DNA of 64,000 nucleotides from Ahniella affigens (lineage in GTDB: Bacteria; Pseudomonadota; Gammaproteobacteria; Xanthomonadales; Ahniellaceae), in the NCBI RefSeq assembly GCF_003015185.1, contig NZ_CP027860.1:2666001-2730000 (forward strand), written 5' to 3'. The translations under genes were made by a program, and so were the position numbers. The notes under the pieces were generated by a model, which worked only from the letters and a program-made list of their open reading frames with translations, had not been told where the DNA came from and did no database searches. This document shows, piece by piece, positions 46,721 to 56,342 of the stretch; positions within the stretch are counted from its first letter, which is position 1, and the number at the start of each line of letters is the position of its first letter.

Positions 46721-49593
46721 TCACGTTGCGACATCATTGGTGGCGCGGGATGCATTCCTGGCGTGTGGTCCGCGGCTCCTGCCTACTGCGAACAACCGCG
46801 CTGTCGGTGGTGTTGTTGCTGACGGCGCCAATGGCATTGGCAGTGGAAGGCAGTGCCTGGGCATTGCTGACCGCCGAGCAGCAGGAGCAAGTGGCAACGG
46901 CGTTCGCCGAGCAGGTCGCCAAGTACATCGACGAGACCCCGGAAGAAGCGAAGAAAGAGCGCGAACAGAATCTCGTGCAGATCGAGTTGTTGCGAGAACT
47001 GGATCGGATCAATCAGCAGGATGGCACCCGCACGAGTGACGAGATGAGGTCGCTGGTACGCCGGCTGTATGGTCCGACCGAAGCCGAGCGCGTGCTGGAA
47101 GGCATTCGCAACGGCCAGCCACGGCGCCGCCATCGTGCCGAGACCAAACAGCTTCGTGATTTGCTGGACGAACTGGAGAAACCCGAAGCATCGTGGCAGC
47201 GACGATACGCGCAGCAGTACGGCCGCATGCTGTTGACGACTGGCCTCAGAAACGCCAAGAAGTACTCGGAACTTGCTGGGGACATCAGCGGCGGCGAATA
47301 CGGCAAGGTCAAAGCGACGATCGCTGAGGCAGGTACCGCGGCATTCAAGCAGGTCGTCTCGGACGCTCTGGACGCTTACGGCTACGACGACACAAAGCTG
47401 GCGTTTCTGGCACTGATCGAAAACATCGACGACATCCGACCACTGGCGCAACATTTTCTGCGCGGAGACTGGGGCCAGCTGATTCTCGGTCTGCGCGACC
47501 TGGGCACGAAGAAATTGAAAACAGCATCGAAGAGCGCCGTTGCCGCATCCATCGATTGGGTACTGGACCCGATCGCAAGTGGTACCGGCGCAACCTATGT
47601 GGGCCTGCTGGAATCCGAAGTCGAGTTGCTCACCTGGGGCCGCGAAGTACTGAATCGCAAGGCAACCAAACCGTGTCTGGATTTGTACGTGCAGACGTAT
47701 CAACGCATCAGCCCGAATGGCGAATCGCTGGGCGCAGCGGATCAGGCATATGATGATTACAAGCTGTGCAGCGAGCGCAGCTTTGGTGCATTCGGCTTTC
47801 GCGGCATTGATGACTTCGCTCGCGAAAACGGGATCGACGAGGAGCGCCTCTATCGACAGATGGCCGAAGACTATCGGCATGGCGACTTCACGTTCGCCAG
47901 CCAATGGCTCGCCGATCGAATCGAGGAACGCAAGCAGAATGCGGAGAAAAAACTCCTGGGGGACCTGACGGCTGTGCAGGTACGCATGGACGCCGTTGGC
48001 GGACGCTTCAACCGAGCCAGTACGGACGTCCTGAACAATCTTATCGCTGGTGTACTCGGCGATGCGCAACTGGCCGAACTCGAAGCGAAGGCGCGCGCCG
48101 CCATTCTGGAATCTGCCGACATCGCCGATCGGATCAAGCGGGCGCACAGCGGCGTGCTCGGCAATTGCACGGCGTTTGACGCCGCTCTCGCCGACATGGC
48201 CCGGACCCAGCAACTCGGGGCCGAGCTCGACTCAGAAGCGCAGGCCGTGAATATCTCCTTAAAGAATTTCCAGGGCTGCGCCGCCGACGCCGCAGCGCTG
48301 TCTGTGCTGCGGGCGCTGGACGCACCGAGTATCACGGCCTTCGACCAACTCGCTCGGGCGGTCACCGACACTGAAAGTGAGATGCAGAACACCTGCCGAC
48401 TCCGTGAAAGCCAAGAGGTGCTCGCTGACCGTGAAACAGCGCGTGCGCAGCTCGATGCCTTGATCGCTCGTGGTGCACGCGTCAAGCAAGCAGCTGCAGA
48501 AGGACGCGCCGCGGCGCAGACACTGACCGACAGCGCGCGCCGCGCCGATGGTGCAGACATCGGTGATGACGGTCAGGCCCGTGCCCAGTTGGCGACATGG
48601 TTGGCGCAGGCCGCCACGCTGCCATCGGGCCTGGCACCCTTGCAGCAACGACTCGGTGAAGCCAAGGGTCGCATGGCGCAACAACTCGCGTCCGGAATCA
48701 ACCTGGAGCGATTCGCCCAGGATCAGGCAGCACGAATCAAACCGATCTTGGCGCCGCATCGCGGCAGTCCTTTGCGTGCGCAGGTGCTGGCGTTGGAAGA
48801 TGAGGTCACCCGTATGGTCAGCGATATCGCAGCCTGTCGCCGTGACATGGCCGACACCTGGTCCAAGGGTTCGGATGGTGCCCTGCCCGGCCGCCTGCAA
48901 AAGCTCATCACCCCTGAACTCGATGACCTGCCCATCCAGACGGCTCGCGCCGAGAAACTTTGCCCGGTACCGACGCAAAGCCCCGCAGCGCTCAGGCTCG
49001 CGATTTTGGCGCGGGCCGATGGCGTGGACGAATCCGTGACACTTATCAGTCTCGCCGAAGCAGCGGCGGATCGCTGCGTCGCGGAGGCAAATGTCGCGTT
49101 CGACACCACTCGAAGCGATCCCGCCATCCCAGTTACGCCAGACCCGGCACGATCGGTGTACCAAATGGTGGACGTCAAGCCTGACGCCATCTACGGCACC
49201 TGGAAGACCGTTGCCGATGGCACCATCGTTTTCGGCGACCATGAGGGCGACCACAAATACACCGGCACCCTGAACTGGGCCAGTCCGCCTGCAAGCATTG
49301 GTCCCGAAGGATTCTCGATCACGCTGAACGCACAATGCGAGGCAGGCAAATCGACCCGGCTCGCCACCGGCATCAATTTGAGCGCGGAGGGTTTCCTGGT
49401 CACCATATCAGCGGCTGATTCAACGCCAGTTACGGCCTCTGCGCCTGCGAACTGCGATCTGGGACAGAGTAATGCCGGCAGTATCACGGTCCACGTGAAG
49501 CCATGGAGTAACCCGAGTCCTGGCACCAAAGCCAAGATCCGCGTCGGCGCATTTTGGGGACTTGGCGTCGACTACTTTTACGAAGCACGGTGA
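46717..49593 (+). CDS. Large exported alpha-helical protein, partner of WSC protein
   Basis: A 958-aa protein with a long charged N-terminus and signal peptide (TALSVVLLLTAPMALA-VEG). The body (residues 50-800) is almost entirely helical and coiled-coil-prone, rich in Ala/Glu/Arg/Leu (EEAKKEREQNLVQIELLREL, ARAQLDALIARGARVKQAAA). The last 130 residues are a beta-rich domain (YGTWKTVADGTIVFGDHEGD to VDYFYEAR) with a Cys pair. No family recognised. Start ATG 46717 overlaps the stop of the WSC gene (ATGA) and has GAGGAG upstream, so both proteins are made together, probably as a complex in the periplasm or on the surface. Confidence 0.78.
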   Translation: MITLRHHWWRGMHSWRVVRGSCLLRTTALSVVLLLTAPMALAVEGSAWALLTAEQQEQVATAFAEQVAKYIDETPEEAKKEREQNLVQIELLRELDRINQQDGTRTSDEMRSLVRRLYGPTEAERVLEGIRNGQPRRRHRAETKQLRDLLDELEKPEASWQRRYAQQYGRMLLTTGLRNAKKYSELAGDISGGEYGKVKATIAEAGTAAFKQVVSDALDAYGYDDTKLAFLALIENIDDIRPLAQHFLRGDWGQLILGLRDLGTKKLKTASKSAVAASIDWVLDPIASGTGATYVGLLESEVELLTWGREVLNRKATKPCLDLYVQTYQRISPNGESLGAADQAYDDYKLCSERSFGAFGFRGIDDFARENGIDEERLYRQMAEDYRHGDFTFASQWLADRIEERKQNAEKKLLGDLTAVQVRMDAVGGRFNRASTDVLNNLIAGVLGDAQLAELEAKARAAILESADIADRIKRAHSGVLGNCTAFDAALADMARTQQLGAELDSEAQAVNISLKNFQGCAADAAALSVLRALDAPSITAFDQLARAVTDTESEMQNTCRLRESQEVLADRETARAQLDALIARGARVKQAAAEGRAAAQTLTDSARRADGADIGDDGQARAQLATWLAQAATLPSGLAPLQQRLGEAKGRMAQQLASGINLERFAQDQAARIKPILAPHRGSPLRAQVLALEDEVTRMVSDIAACRRDMADTWSKGSDGALPGRLQKLITPELDDLPIQTARAEKLCPVPTQSPAALRLAILARADGVDESVTLISLAEAAADRCVAEANVAFDTTRSDPAIPVTPDPARSVYQMVDVKPDAIYGTWKTVADGTIVFGDHEGDHKYTGTLNWASPPASIGPEGFSITLNAQCEAGKSTRLATGINLSAEGFLVTISAADSTPVTASAPANCDLGQSNAGSITVHVKPWSNPSPGTKAKIRVGAFWGLGVDYFYEAR

Positions 49594-49951
49594 TCGCTCA
49601 TGAAATTGCCGTTCTTTGAATTGGTTTGATCGTATCGCCACCGCGTGATCGAATCTGACTAGGCCCAGCAGGCGATGAACGGCTGTTTCCGCATGCTGAT
49701 TGGATTCACCGTCATCATCCGCACCATCGCGCCCTTGCCGCACCAAACCTGATCGACATCGAGACCGGTCGCTTCTTGTTCGACGATTGGGCAAGCCATC
49801 GGCCAAAACGCTGGGTTTGCCGGGGCCAGCCGGTAATACTCGGCTGGCACCCAGCTACCCACCGAGCCCCGATTGAACCTGGTGTCAAGCTAGTTGGAGC
49901 CAAGCTTGTGTTACGCTGTCATCAAACCATCTACCTTCCACGAGGCCGCAC
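49594..49951. other. Intergenic with a doubtful small minus-strand frame
   Basis: A minus-strand frame of 67 codons (49659-49862) has natural-looking composition (YYRLAPANPAFWPMACPIVE) but no family match and no ribosome site, so it is not called. It may be the debris of a gene. Confidence 0.3.
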
Positions 49952-50584
49952 ATGCTAAACAGGATTCTCTTTGCTAGTTTGTTACTGGCGTCCACATTGG
50001 CTCAGGCCACAGTGATCGACGAAGTCGCTCTGAAGGCACAAGAGCGCGTCACACCGCCGACAGTCGTGCGAGGCGGCAATTCCGCCAGTTACGTTACGGA
50101 CAACACCGGGGGACCAGAATGGCCGCGGCCGTTTGCCGACGGCACGTGTTGCTCGGGCCTCGGACCAGTTCGATATACCGTCCAGCCATTTTCGCTGTCC
50201 GCCAATGACACCTGCGACATCAGCTCCGTCCAGGCAGGGTTTGATGGCTACATCTTCGTCTATCAGGATGCCTTTGACCCCTTGAACCAGACCGTCAATT
50301 TCGTCGCGGGCGATGACGATGGCAATGGCGGGATCGGCACCTCCGATATCATGGGCTTGGCCTTGACCGGAAACCGCACGTACTACTTCGTCAGCACCGG
50401 CTTCGAACTGGGCGACGAAGGCAGCTTTTCGAATTCCATCACATGCCCATCGGCTAACGTGTTCTTGAACGCCGCTGCCGGTGTGTCGCGTTCGGTTCCG
50501 TCAAACAGCCAATGGTCGCTGGCACTGCTTGCCGCGATAACCGTGCTGGCCGGATTCTTGGCAATGGTGAAGCGCTCGCGTTAA
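49952..50584 (+). CDS. Small exported protein with IPTL-CTERM-like tail
   Basis: A 210-aa protein with a signal peptide (ILFASLLLASTLAQA-T), a beta domain with a Cys-Cys pair and Asp/Asn-rich turns (DGTCCSGLG; FVAGDDDGNGGIGTSD, calcium-like), and an IPTL-CTERM-like tail (VPSNSQWSLALLAAITVLAG then MVKRSR). It resembles the short 'bacterial pre-peptidase C-like' surface proteins in size. ATG 49952. A terminator follows 30 bp after the stop, so it is monocistronic. Confidence 0.8.
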   Translation: MLNRILFASLLLASTLAQATVIDEVALKAQERVTPPTVVRGGNSASYVTDNTGGPEWPRPFADGTCCSGLGPVRYTVQPFSLSANDTCDISSVQAGFDGYIFVYQDAFDPLNQTVNFVAGDDDGNGGIGTSDIMGLALTGNRTYYFVSTGFELGDEGSFSNSITCPSANVFLNAAAGVSRSVPSNSQWSLALLAAITVLAGFLAMVKRSR

Positions 50585-50615
50585 GCAACGCCTGCCGATA
50601 GGTGTGTTGAACCAG

Positions 50616-50652
50616 AAAGGCCGTCAGCAGACCGCTGTCGGCCTTTTGTTTT
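50616..50652 (+). terminator. Rho-independent terminator
   Basis: AAAGGCCG-TCAGC-loop-GCTGTCGGCCTTTT followed by GTTTT, just after the IPTL-CTERM gene. The rest up to 50894 shows no gene. Confidence 0.85.
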
Positions 50653-50894
50653 GGGGTGACGCTCGACAAGCTGCAAGTGGTCCAGGCCCCACCTGAGCGC
50701 GACCGGCCGGTGGCAACGCGATCAATTGGGGCGGGCGTAACCGGCGAGTGCTATAGCCGACCAATAGGTGAGGCACGTATACGATGGACCACGCGTGTTG
50801 GACAGACAGTGCGAATCGCGACTGAACCAACCCCACATTCAACGAGCGTTACTGAACCGGCCTGTGATCGGGTCAATGTGCCAGCATCCTGGCA

Positions 50895-51602
50895 TTACTG
50901 CTGATAGAACGCCTCGCGATCATGCGGACATGTTGCGGTAGGCACCGTATCGGCACTGGACCGCAAGGTCCAACACTCGTCAAATACCGAGCAGTAACAG
51001 ACCTCCAGTTGGATTCGGCCACGGGTCGCATCCAGAGCCTGCCACACCTTCGCGGCAGCCTCGACTTGCCCAGTTAGTTCAGCTTGATTGACCGGGACTG
51101 GTCGCTGCCAGTTCAGGAGCTCAATTTTCTGACCAGCCCGCATGACCGAACCTGCGCTCGTTGACGTAACCAGCGGCTGCTCTCTGGTGCCAAGGCGCAT
51201 CGAGGCCTCATAGCCGCAGCACGCTGCCAGCAGCGCATCGCTATTTTCGATAGGCAAGTCATCGAATCGCATCTTGACTGATCGGATTTGGGCGGGCCCC
51301 ACCCCATCGTTCTCGATAGCCAGCACCAGCCGATCATCCCACCGCGCGGCCGCCGCATTCCACTCGGCGTTACCGGTGCTAAAACCAATATGTGGCCAAG
51401 ATTGTGCCTGGACCAACCGCGCCATGTCGTCACCCTGGGCGATCGACAGCCAGATCGATGTCACCGACGTCAACAATGCACAAATGGCGACCAGCAAATC
51501 AAGATGCTCCCGCAGACGCGCGTAAGCACTGGCAACGGCGGGCGACGATTCAAGCTTCTGGGGCTTGGATGCCGGCACTGCCTGACGGTCTTCTTGTTCC
51601 AT
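50895..51602 (-). CDS. Putative single-pass membrane protein, unknown function
   Basis: A 235-aa protein with a cytoplasmic N-terminus, one membrane segment near residues 33-54 (LDLLVAICALLTSVTSIWLS), and a mostly beta periplasmic part (WDDRLVLAIENDGVGPAQIR, then a Cys-rich end with LEVCYCSVFDECWTL). The layout resembles other 'DUF-type' membrane proteins with a C-terminal immunoglobulin-like domain, but I do not recognise a family. ATG 51602. A 152-bp element lies about 65 bp upstream, in its promoter region. Confidence 0.6.
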   Translation of the reverse strand: MEQEDRQAVPASKPQKLESSPAVASAYARLREHLDLLVAICALLTSVTSIWLSIAQGDDMARLVQAQSWPHIGFSTGNAEWNAAAARWDDRLVLAIENDGVGPAQIRSVKMRFDDLPIENSDALLAACCGYEASMRLGTREQPLVTSTSAGSVMRAGQKIELLNWQRPVPVNQAELTGQVEAAAKVWQALDATRGRIQLEVCYCSVFDECWTLRSSADTVPTATCPHDREAFYQQ

Positions 51603-51668
51603 GAGCCCCTACCTTGCCGCCCAACTAACCATCACGCACCTCGACCAAATTCTGTCCAACATTGCTTG

Positions 51669-51820
51669 GGAGCCTCTGAATAAGTTCAGAGGCGATGCGG
51701 GCCAGGGAGGGCCCGCCCAGAATCGAGCACGCAAGTGCTTGATTCTGGAGCAATGAGTCCGGACACGCGCCGGACTCATTGCGGGTCTGAAAGTCCAGGA
51801 TGGACTTATTCAGACCCTCC
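51669..51820 (-). repeat. 152-bp multi-hairpin MITE-like element, copy 3
   Basis: GGAGCCTCTGAATAAGTTCA at left and GGACTTATTCAGACCCTCC at right, five hairpins between. Outer flanks are CTTG (51665-51668) and TTTG (51821-51824), a nearly perfect 4-bp duplication. Confidence 0.92.
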
Positions 51821-51824
51821 TTTG

Positions 51825-52139
51825 TTGAATAGTGATGCCTGAAACAGTCCAAGAGATTAGCAGGCAGCAACAAAATGAATTGGTAGTGTGAACGGCTACG
51901 TCGTGCCGCGTTCCGCACATAGCTCGAAGTGCGAAGAATACATTCGAGAAATAGACGGAACGCGACGCTGGTAGCTGGCGGCAGATATAGCACAGGCGCG
52001 AATCGATCACTCTTGGGATCATGTCGACCCGAGGACCTTTTGTGCTGGTCTCGACTTGGGTCTGAACATCCCCCGGACTCAGACCCGCATTACAAGACCG
52101 ACCGGCACGACCATTCCGCCACGCCCTGTCGGCTTCGTA
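51825..52139. other. Intergenic; holds one solo end-hairpin
   Basis: GGGTCTGAACATCCCCCGGA then CTCAGACCC at 52058-52086 forms the outer/inner hairpin of the 152-bp element's left end without the rest. No gene is seen. Confidence 0.55.
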
Positions 52140-53360
52140 TCATTCGTATCGCAGCGATTCAATCGGATCCAGCGAAGCTGCCTTCGATGCCGGCATGATG
52201 CCAAACACCACCCCAACGAGCGCCGAGAATCCAGCGGCCGCGATCACGACCCACAACGGCACCGATGCCGGTGGGAAGTTCGGAATCAGTGCCGCGACCC
52301 CTTGTCCAATCACAAAGCCGAGCACAATTCCAATCACGCCACCCAAGAGCGCCAGTAACCCGGCTTCGAGCAGGAACTGGATCAAGATGTCGCGCCGGGT
52401 TGCGCCGAGCGCCTTCAGAATCCCGATCTCGCGGGTGCGTTCGGTGACTGACACCAACATGATGTTCATGATGCCAATTCCGCCCACCAGCAGCGAGATG
52501 CTCACGATGCCACCGAGAACGGCAGTCGCCATCGTCGTGATCTGGCCAAACTGCTTGACGACCGAATCGGCTGCCTCAACCTTGAAATCGTTGTCCTGAC
52601 CCGGTTTCAGATCGCGCGACTGCCGAATGGCACGCTTTACGCGCTCACGAACCGTTTCCACTTCTTCCAGCTTTGGCACGGTGAAAGACACAGACATGAA
52701 GGGCTCTTGCGTGTGGCCCATCATGGCGCGGCCGACATCGAACGGAATGATCACGTAGTTGTCCTGGCTGAAGCCCAGGATCTCACCGCGTTTCTCCATC
52801 ATGCCAACGACCTTGAACCACTCCCCACCCACGGTAAGAAACTCGCCGACCGGGTTGTCCGGCATTTTCAGGTCGTCACGAAGCTGTGTGCCAATGACAG
52901 CGACCCGGCGATGCCCGCGATCGTCGCTTTCGACAATGAATCGCCCGAACTCCGGATAACGCGCCCGCACGACTTGGAACTCGGCCGTCGTCGCAAACAC
53001 ATCGGGCGTGGCGGTGCGGCCCTTATAACTTGCACCGGTCGCCTGAACTTGCATCATTGGCGCGACCGCACCTACGCCCGGCACGCGGTGACGCAGTGCC
53101 TCCACATCCTTGAACCGAATGTTGTTGATCTTGCCAGTGCGGAAGTTCTCGTTGTTGTTCTCAGCACGCAAGGTCAGCGTGCCACCGCCAATGTCAGCAA
53201 ACTGCGCCTTAATCGACTCAGAAAAACCTTGCACCAGCGACACCACCGCAATGACCGACGCGGTCCCAATCAAAATACCAAGTGTCGTCAGGAAACTGCG
53301 CAACCGGTGCGCCATCAGGCTGGTCAGTGCTGCCCGCAATGCTTCGAGGAACACGTTCAT
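52140..53360 (-). CDS. MacB-type ABC transporter permease (FtsX/MacB_PCD)
   Basis: A 406-aa protein with the MacB layout: membrane segment near 20-40, a periplasmic MacB_PCD domain (about 50-240), and three C-terminal membrane helices in the FtsX domain (residues 280-400) with the typical [20 protein letters not shown] and [20 protein letters not shown]. It works with the adjacent ATPase and adaptor in a MacAB-like, mechanotransmission-type system. Its start overlaps the ATPase gene by 4 bp (ATGA). The ATPase is a separate protein here, unlike fused E. coli MacB. Confidence 0.93.
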   Translation of the reverse strand: MNVFLEALRAALTSLMAHRLRSFLTTLGILIGTASVIAVVSLVQGFSESIKAQFADIGGGTLTLRAENNNENFRTGKINNIRFKDVEALRHRVPGVGAVAPMMQVQATGASYKGRTATPDVFATTAEFQVVRARYPEFGRFIVESDDRGHRRVAVIGTQLRDDLKMPDNPVGEFLTVGGEWFKVVGMMEKRGEILGFSQDNYVIIPFDVGRAMMGHTQEPFMSVSFTVPKLEEVETVRERVKRAIRQSRDLKPGQDNDFKVEAADSVVKQFGQITTMATAVLGGIVSISLLVGGIGIMNIMLVSVTERTREIGILKALGATRRDILIQFLLEAGLLALLGGVIGIVLGFVIGQGVAALIPNFPPASVPLWVVIAAAGFSALVGVVFGIMPASKAASLDPIESLRYE

Positions 53361-54055
53361 GCTGTCGCCTCAATCGTTGGGGTGCGCCGTGTGTCCTGAA
53401 CGATCTTCCCGTCGCTAACCCGAATCGTGCGCAGGCAATGCGCCGCAATGTCAGGCTCGTGCGTCACCACGACGACTGTCTGCCCTTGTCGGTGCAACGC
53501 ATCGAACAGCGCCATGATCTCGGCTGACGTTTTTGAATCCAGATTCCCGGTGGGTTCATCGGCCAACAGAATCGAGGGATTGCCCACCAACGCACGGGCC
53601 ACGGCGACACGCTGACGCTGGCCACCCGACAATTGATTCGGTCGGTGGCCGAGCCGGTCGCCCAAGCCAACCTGCTGCAGCGCGCGAATCGCGCGCTGCT
53701 CGCGTTCGGCGCGCGGCGTGCCGCGATACACCAGCGGCTGCATGACATTCTGCAAGACGGTCATTCGGGGCAGCAAATGAAAGCTCTGAAACACGAAGCC
53801 AATTTCCTGATTACGGACCTGAGCGAGCTCATTGTCGTTCATCGTGGACGTATCGCGTCCGTTGAGGACATAGCGCCCTTCTGAAGGGGTATCCAGGCAG
53901 CCGATCAGATTCATCAGCGTCGACTTTCCAGACCCTGAGGGCCCCGTCAACGCAACATACTCGTTGCGATCCACCTGCAGATCGACCCCATCCAAGGCCA
54001 GGATCTCCTCCTCGCCCATTTTGTAGCGTTTGACGATTCGGGAAAGCTCGATCAT
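53357..54055 (-). CDS. ABC transporter ATP-binding protein, LolD/MacB type
   Basis: A 232-aa ATPase of the LolD/MacB/FtsE group: Walker [10 protein letters not shown] at 38-46, Q-loop [12 protein letters not shown] near 88, signature LSGGQ at 142-146, Walker [13 protein letters not shown] near 162-173, H-loop VVTHEPDIA near 198. It powers the permease encoded downstream. Overlaps the adaptor gene by 4 bp upstream and the permease gene by 4 bp downstream, so all three are translationally coupled. Confidence 0.95.
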   Translation of the reverse strand: MIELSRIVKRYKMGEEEILALDGVDLQVDRNEYVALTGPSGSGKSTLMNLIGCLDTPSEGRYVLNGRDTSTMNDNELAQVRNQEIGFVFQSFHLLPRMTVLQNVMQPLVYRGTPRAEREQRAIRALQQVGLGDRLGHRPNQLSGGQRQRVAVARALVGNPSILLADEPTGNLDSKTSAEIMALFDALHRQGQTVVVVTHEPDIAAHCLRTIRVSDGKIVQDTRRTPTIEATA

Positions 54056-55263
54056 TCCGCGTCGCCTTCGTCGTCATCGCTGCTGGCAGCCGGCTTGGCG
54101 TCATCGCTCATTTCGCTCAGGCGCTCACCCTGCTTCAGCACTCTGAGCGCTTTGGCCGGACCGGTAATGATGCGGTCGCCCGCTTTCAAGCCCTCAGTCA
54201 CCTCATCCCAGCGATCGTCCGAGATCCCCGTTTTGATCAGGACCTTCTCGGCCAGACTGTCACGCCACACCCAAACGTATTGGGTGACCGCGTTGTTTTC
54301 ACCGGACTCGCTCACGACGGCCTCGACCGGAACCGCCAGTCGCTTGCTGCCATCACTCAGGAAAATGTCGGTGCGGGCACTCATCCCCGAGCGCAGCTGA
54401 ACATCGGCTGGCGGCTCCAACAACACCGTGACTTTGTAAGCCCGCCCTTGCAGCTCGACGGTAGGCGCCAGCGCAATTTGCTCGACCCGACCCTTGATCG
54501 CGCGATCGGGGTAAGCGGCCGCATAGACGTCGGCTTGTTGCCCGATTGCAATATTGGCGATGTCTGCCTCGTCCACCTTAAGCTCAGCCTGGATCGCTGA
54601 CGTGTCGGCAATCTTCATAAGTTGCGCACCGGCAAGTGCCATCGTCGACGGAATCGCCGTTTCACCAACTTTGATGGGCAACGCCACGATCGTGCCGGTA
54701 ATCGGGGCGAGAATGTCCGTCTTTTCCAACTGCTCGCGCGCTTCCTTCAGCACCGCTTCGGCCCGCCGCAGATCTTCCTCGCTGCTCTTCAGCTCCACTC
54801 TTGCGAGCTCCAGCTGGTTGCGGTCTTCGTCGAAGCGGCTCTGATCGATCATTCGCGCCGCAATCAGCTTGTTGCTGCGCTCGAACTGCTTTTCGCGCAG
54901 CGCCAGGGCCACGCGTTGGCGTTCGATTCGAATCAGGCTCTGACGGCGACTCGCCTCTTCCCGCTCGATCCCATTGAGATACGTCTCTGGATCAAGCGAC
55001 AGCAACAGTTGGCCTTCGGCGACTGCGTCGCCCTCTTTGACAGCAATCGACTTGACTTTGGCGATCAGCTCCGAAGTCAGATTGACTTCGGTGCGATACG
55101 CCAGCGTGCCCGAAGCCAGGATGGTCGGCCGAATGTCTTGTTGGCTGACAGTGAGCACTTTGACTTCAGTGCCCTTTTCGCCGCGGAACTTCTTGATGGT
55201 GATCGGAACGACCACCACCAGCAACACGGCGACCAGGACAAGCCATTTTCTATTGGAATTCAT
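54052..55263 (-). CDS. Periplasmic adaptor subunit, MacA/HlyD type
   Basis: A 403-aa membrane-fusion protein: N-terminal membrane anchor ([16 protein letters not shown]), biotinyl-lipoyl-like half ([20 protein letters not shown]), a long alpha-hairpin of about 75 residues ([20 protein letters not shown] to [17 protein letters not shown]), and beta-barrel domains ([20 protein letters not shown]). It should link the permease with an outer-membrane channel, which is not in this window. Acidic C-terminus. Part of the coupled operon. Confidence 0.92.
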   Translation of the reverse strand: MNSNRKWLVLVAVLLVVVVPITIKKFRGEKGTEVKVLTVSQQDIRPTILASGTLAYRTEVNLTSELIAKVKSIAVKEGDAVAEGQLLLSLDPETYLNGIEREEASRRQSLIRIERQRVALALREKQFERSNKLIAARMIDQSRFDEDRNQLELARVELKSSEEDLRRAEAVLKEAREQLEKTDILAPITGTIVALPIKVGETAIPSTMALAGAQLMKIADTSAIQAELKVDEADIANIAIGQQADVYAAAYPDRAIKGRVEQIALAPTVELQGRAYKVTVLLEPPADVQLRSGMSARTDIFLSDGSKRLAVPVEAVVSESGENNAVTQYVWVWRDSLAEKVLIKTGISDDRWDEVTEGLKAGDRIITGPAKALRVLKQGERLSEMSDDAKPAASSDDDEGDAE

Positions 55264-55291
55264 GCGAAACGCTCTTGCAGAAAGGGGTGTT

Positions 55292-55978
55292 TCAAGACTT
55301 CATCAGGGCCCAGGCAGCCATGCCGCCAAAGATGACTAAGGTCGGAATCAGCGCGACCGTGAGGGCCTGGCCCCAGCCGGTCCGGCCCCAATTGCGCCAG
55401 CCAATGGCGACCAGGGCAACACTCCACAGGGACAGCAGATTGAAGTTCTTGGCAAAGCTGCTCCAAGCGTGATCGTAGGGCAGCTGCACAATCAGCGGGT
55501 CGACATTGGTCAGCATCAGCGACTCCAGCGTCGATTGGGGCGCCATCATGAAGATTCCAACAATGGCGACCACAAGGCTCAGCAAGGCCGGTACACCCGA
55601 CCAGGTCACCAGACTCAGCGCCTGTTTGAACGACACCGCCGTACCGGTGATTTTGCCCGCTGCCAGGTAATAGAGCCCCATGACCAGTGTCACGATCACA
55701 ATGAAAATCGGTGCGAAAATCGCGCCTACGATGCCCATGACCTTGGCCGAAGGCATCACCTTCTTCGCTTGTTCAATTTCAGCTGCCGACATCTCAGATC
55801 CACTCATCGTGAGCTGGTGGTTCGTGAGCCATTCGCCATCGACCTTGTTGAAATAAAGCAAGGTCATCGCCGCAGTAAGGGCCATCATCAACAACAAGGG
55901 CAGCAGGAACGTCGGCTTCTCTTTCAGCTCAGCAAAAACCTTGCCCGGCTCAACAAAAATATTGATCAGATGACTCAT
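55292..55978 (-). CDS. Yip1-family membrane protein
   Basis: A 228-aa integral membrane protein with four to five helices and the Yip1 (PF04893) pattern: N-terminal ...IFVEPGKVFAELKEKP, a helix at 25-45, then YYLAAGKITGTAVSFKQALS and VTWSGVPALLSLVVAIVGIF. Start ATG 55978 is set by GGAGAGGAG 6 nt upstream. It is the first gene of the MacAB-like operon, 28 bp before the adaptor gene, so its role is probably linked to that transporter; bacterial Yip1 proteins have no established function. Confidence 0.83.
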   Translation of the reverse strand: MSHLINIFVEPGKVFAELKEKPTFLLPLLLMMALTAAMTLLYFNKVDGEWLTNHQLTMSGSEMSAAEIEQAKKVMPSAKVMGIVGAIFAPIFIVIVTLVMGLYYLAAGKITGTAVSFKQALSLVTWSGVPALLSLVVAIVGIFMMAPQSTLESLMLTNVDPLIVQLPYDHAWSSFAKNFNLLSLWSVALVAIGWRNWGRTGWGQALTVALIPTLVIFGGMAAWALMKS

Positions 55979-56342
55979 GGCGTACTCCTCTCCCCGAGGT
56001 TCAGGTGATGACGATGGTGGTGACAAAGGTGGCGGGTGGGCTCAGAACGACGCCAATCCTGGGACCTCGGCCGGCGCGGAACAAGTGACGCACAGGCTAT
56101 TCACGCATGGCAGTTGTCACATTGCCTCAGATTCAGCGCGAGCACCGACGTGTTTGCCGACCGATTGACGCGCCGGCACCAGCCCAACCGATTGCGCGGG
56201 CACCGGAAAGCTCGAATTTGCGGCCTCGGCGCATTCGAGACCAACGCCGAACTCATCTTTCGGATCAAATTCGAACCAAGATAGCCAAACCGCCAATAGC
56301 CGGTGCCATCAACCGAAAATCCAGCATGCAAGGGTTACCACG
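55979..56342. other. Intergenic, operon promoter region
   Basis: About 360 bp upstream of the Yip1/MacAB-like operon; a minus-strand frame here has protein-like pieces (GFSVDGTGYWRFGYLGSNLI) but no start signal. No gene called. Confidence 0.35.

Noticed and set aside
46783-48213. 476-codon minus-strand frame opposite the 958-aa gene
   Set aside because: Antisense to a gene with signal peptide, coupled start and coherent helical composition.
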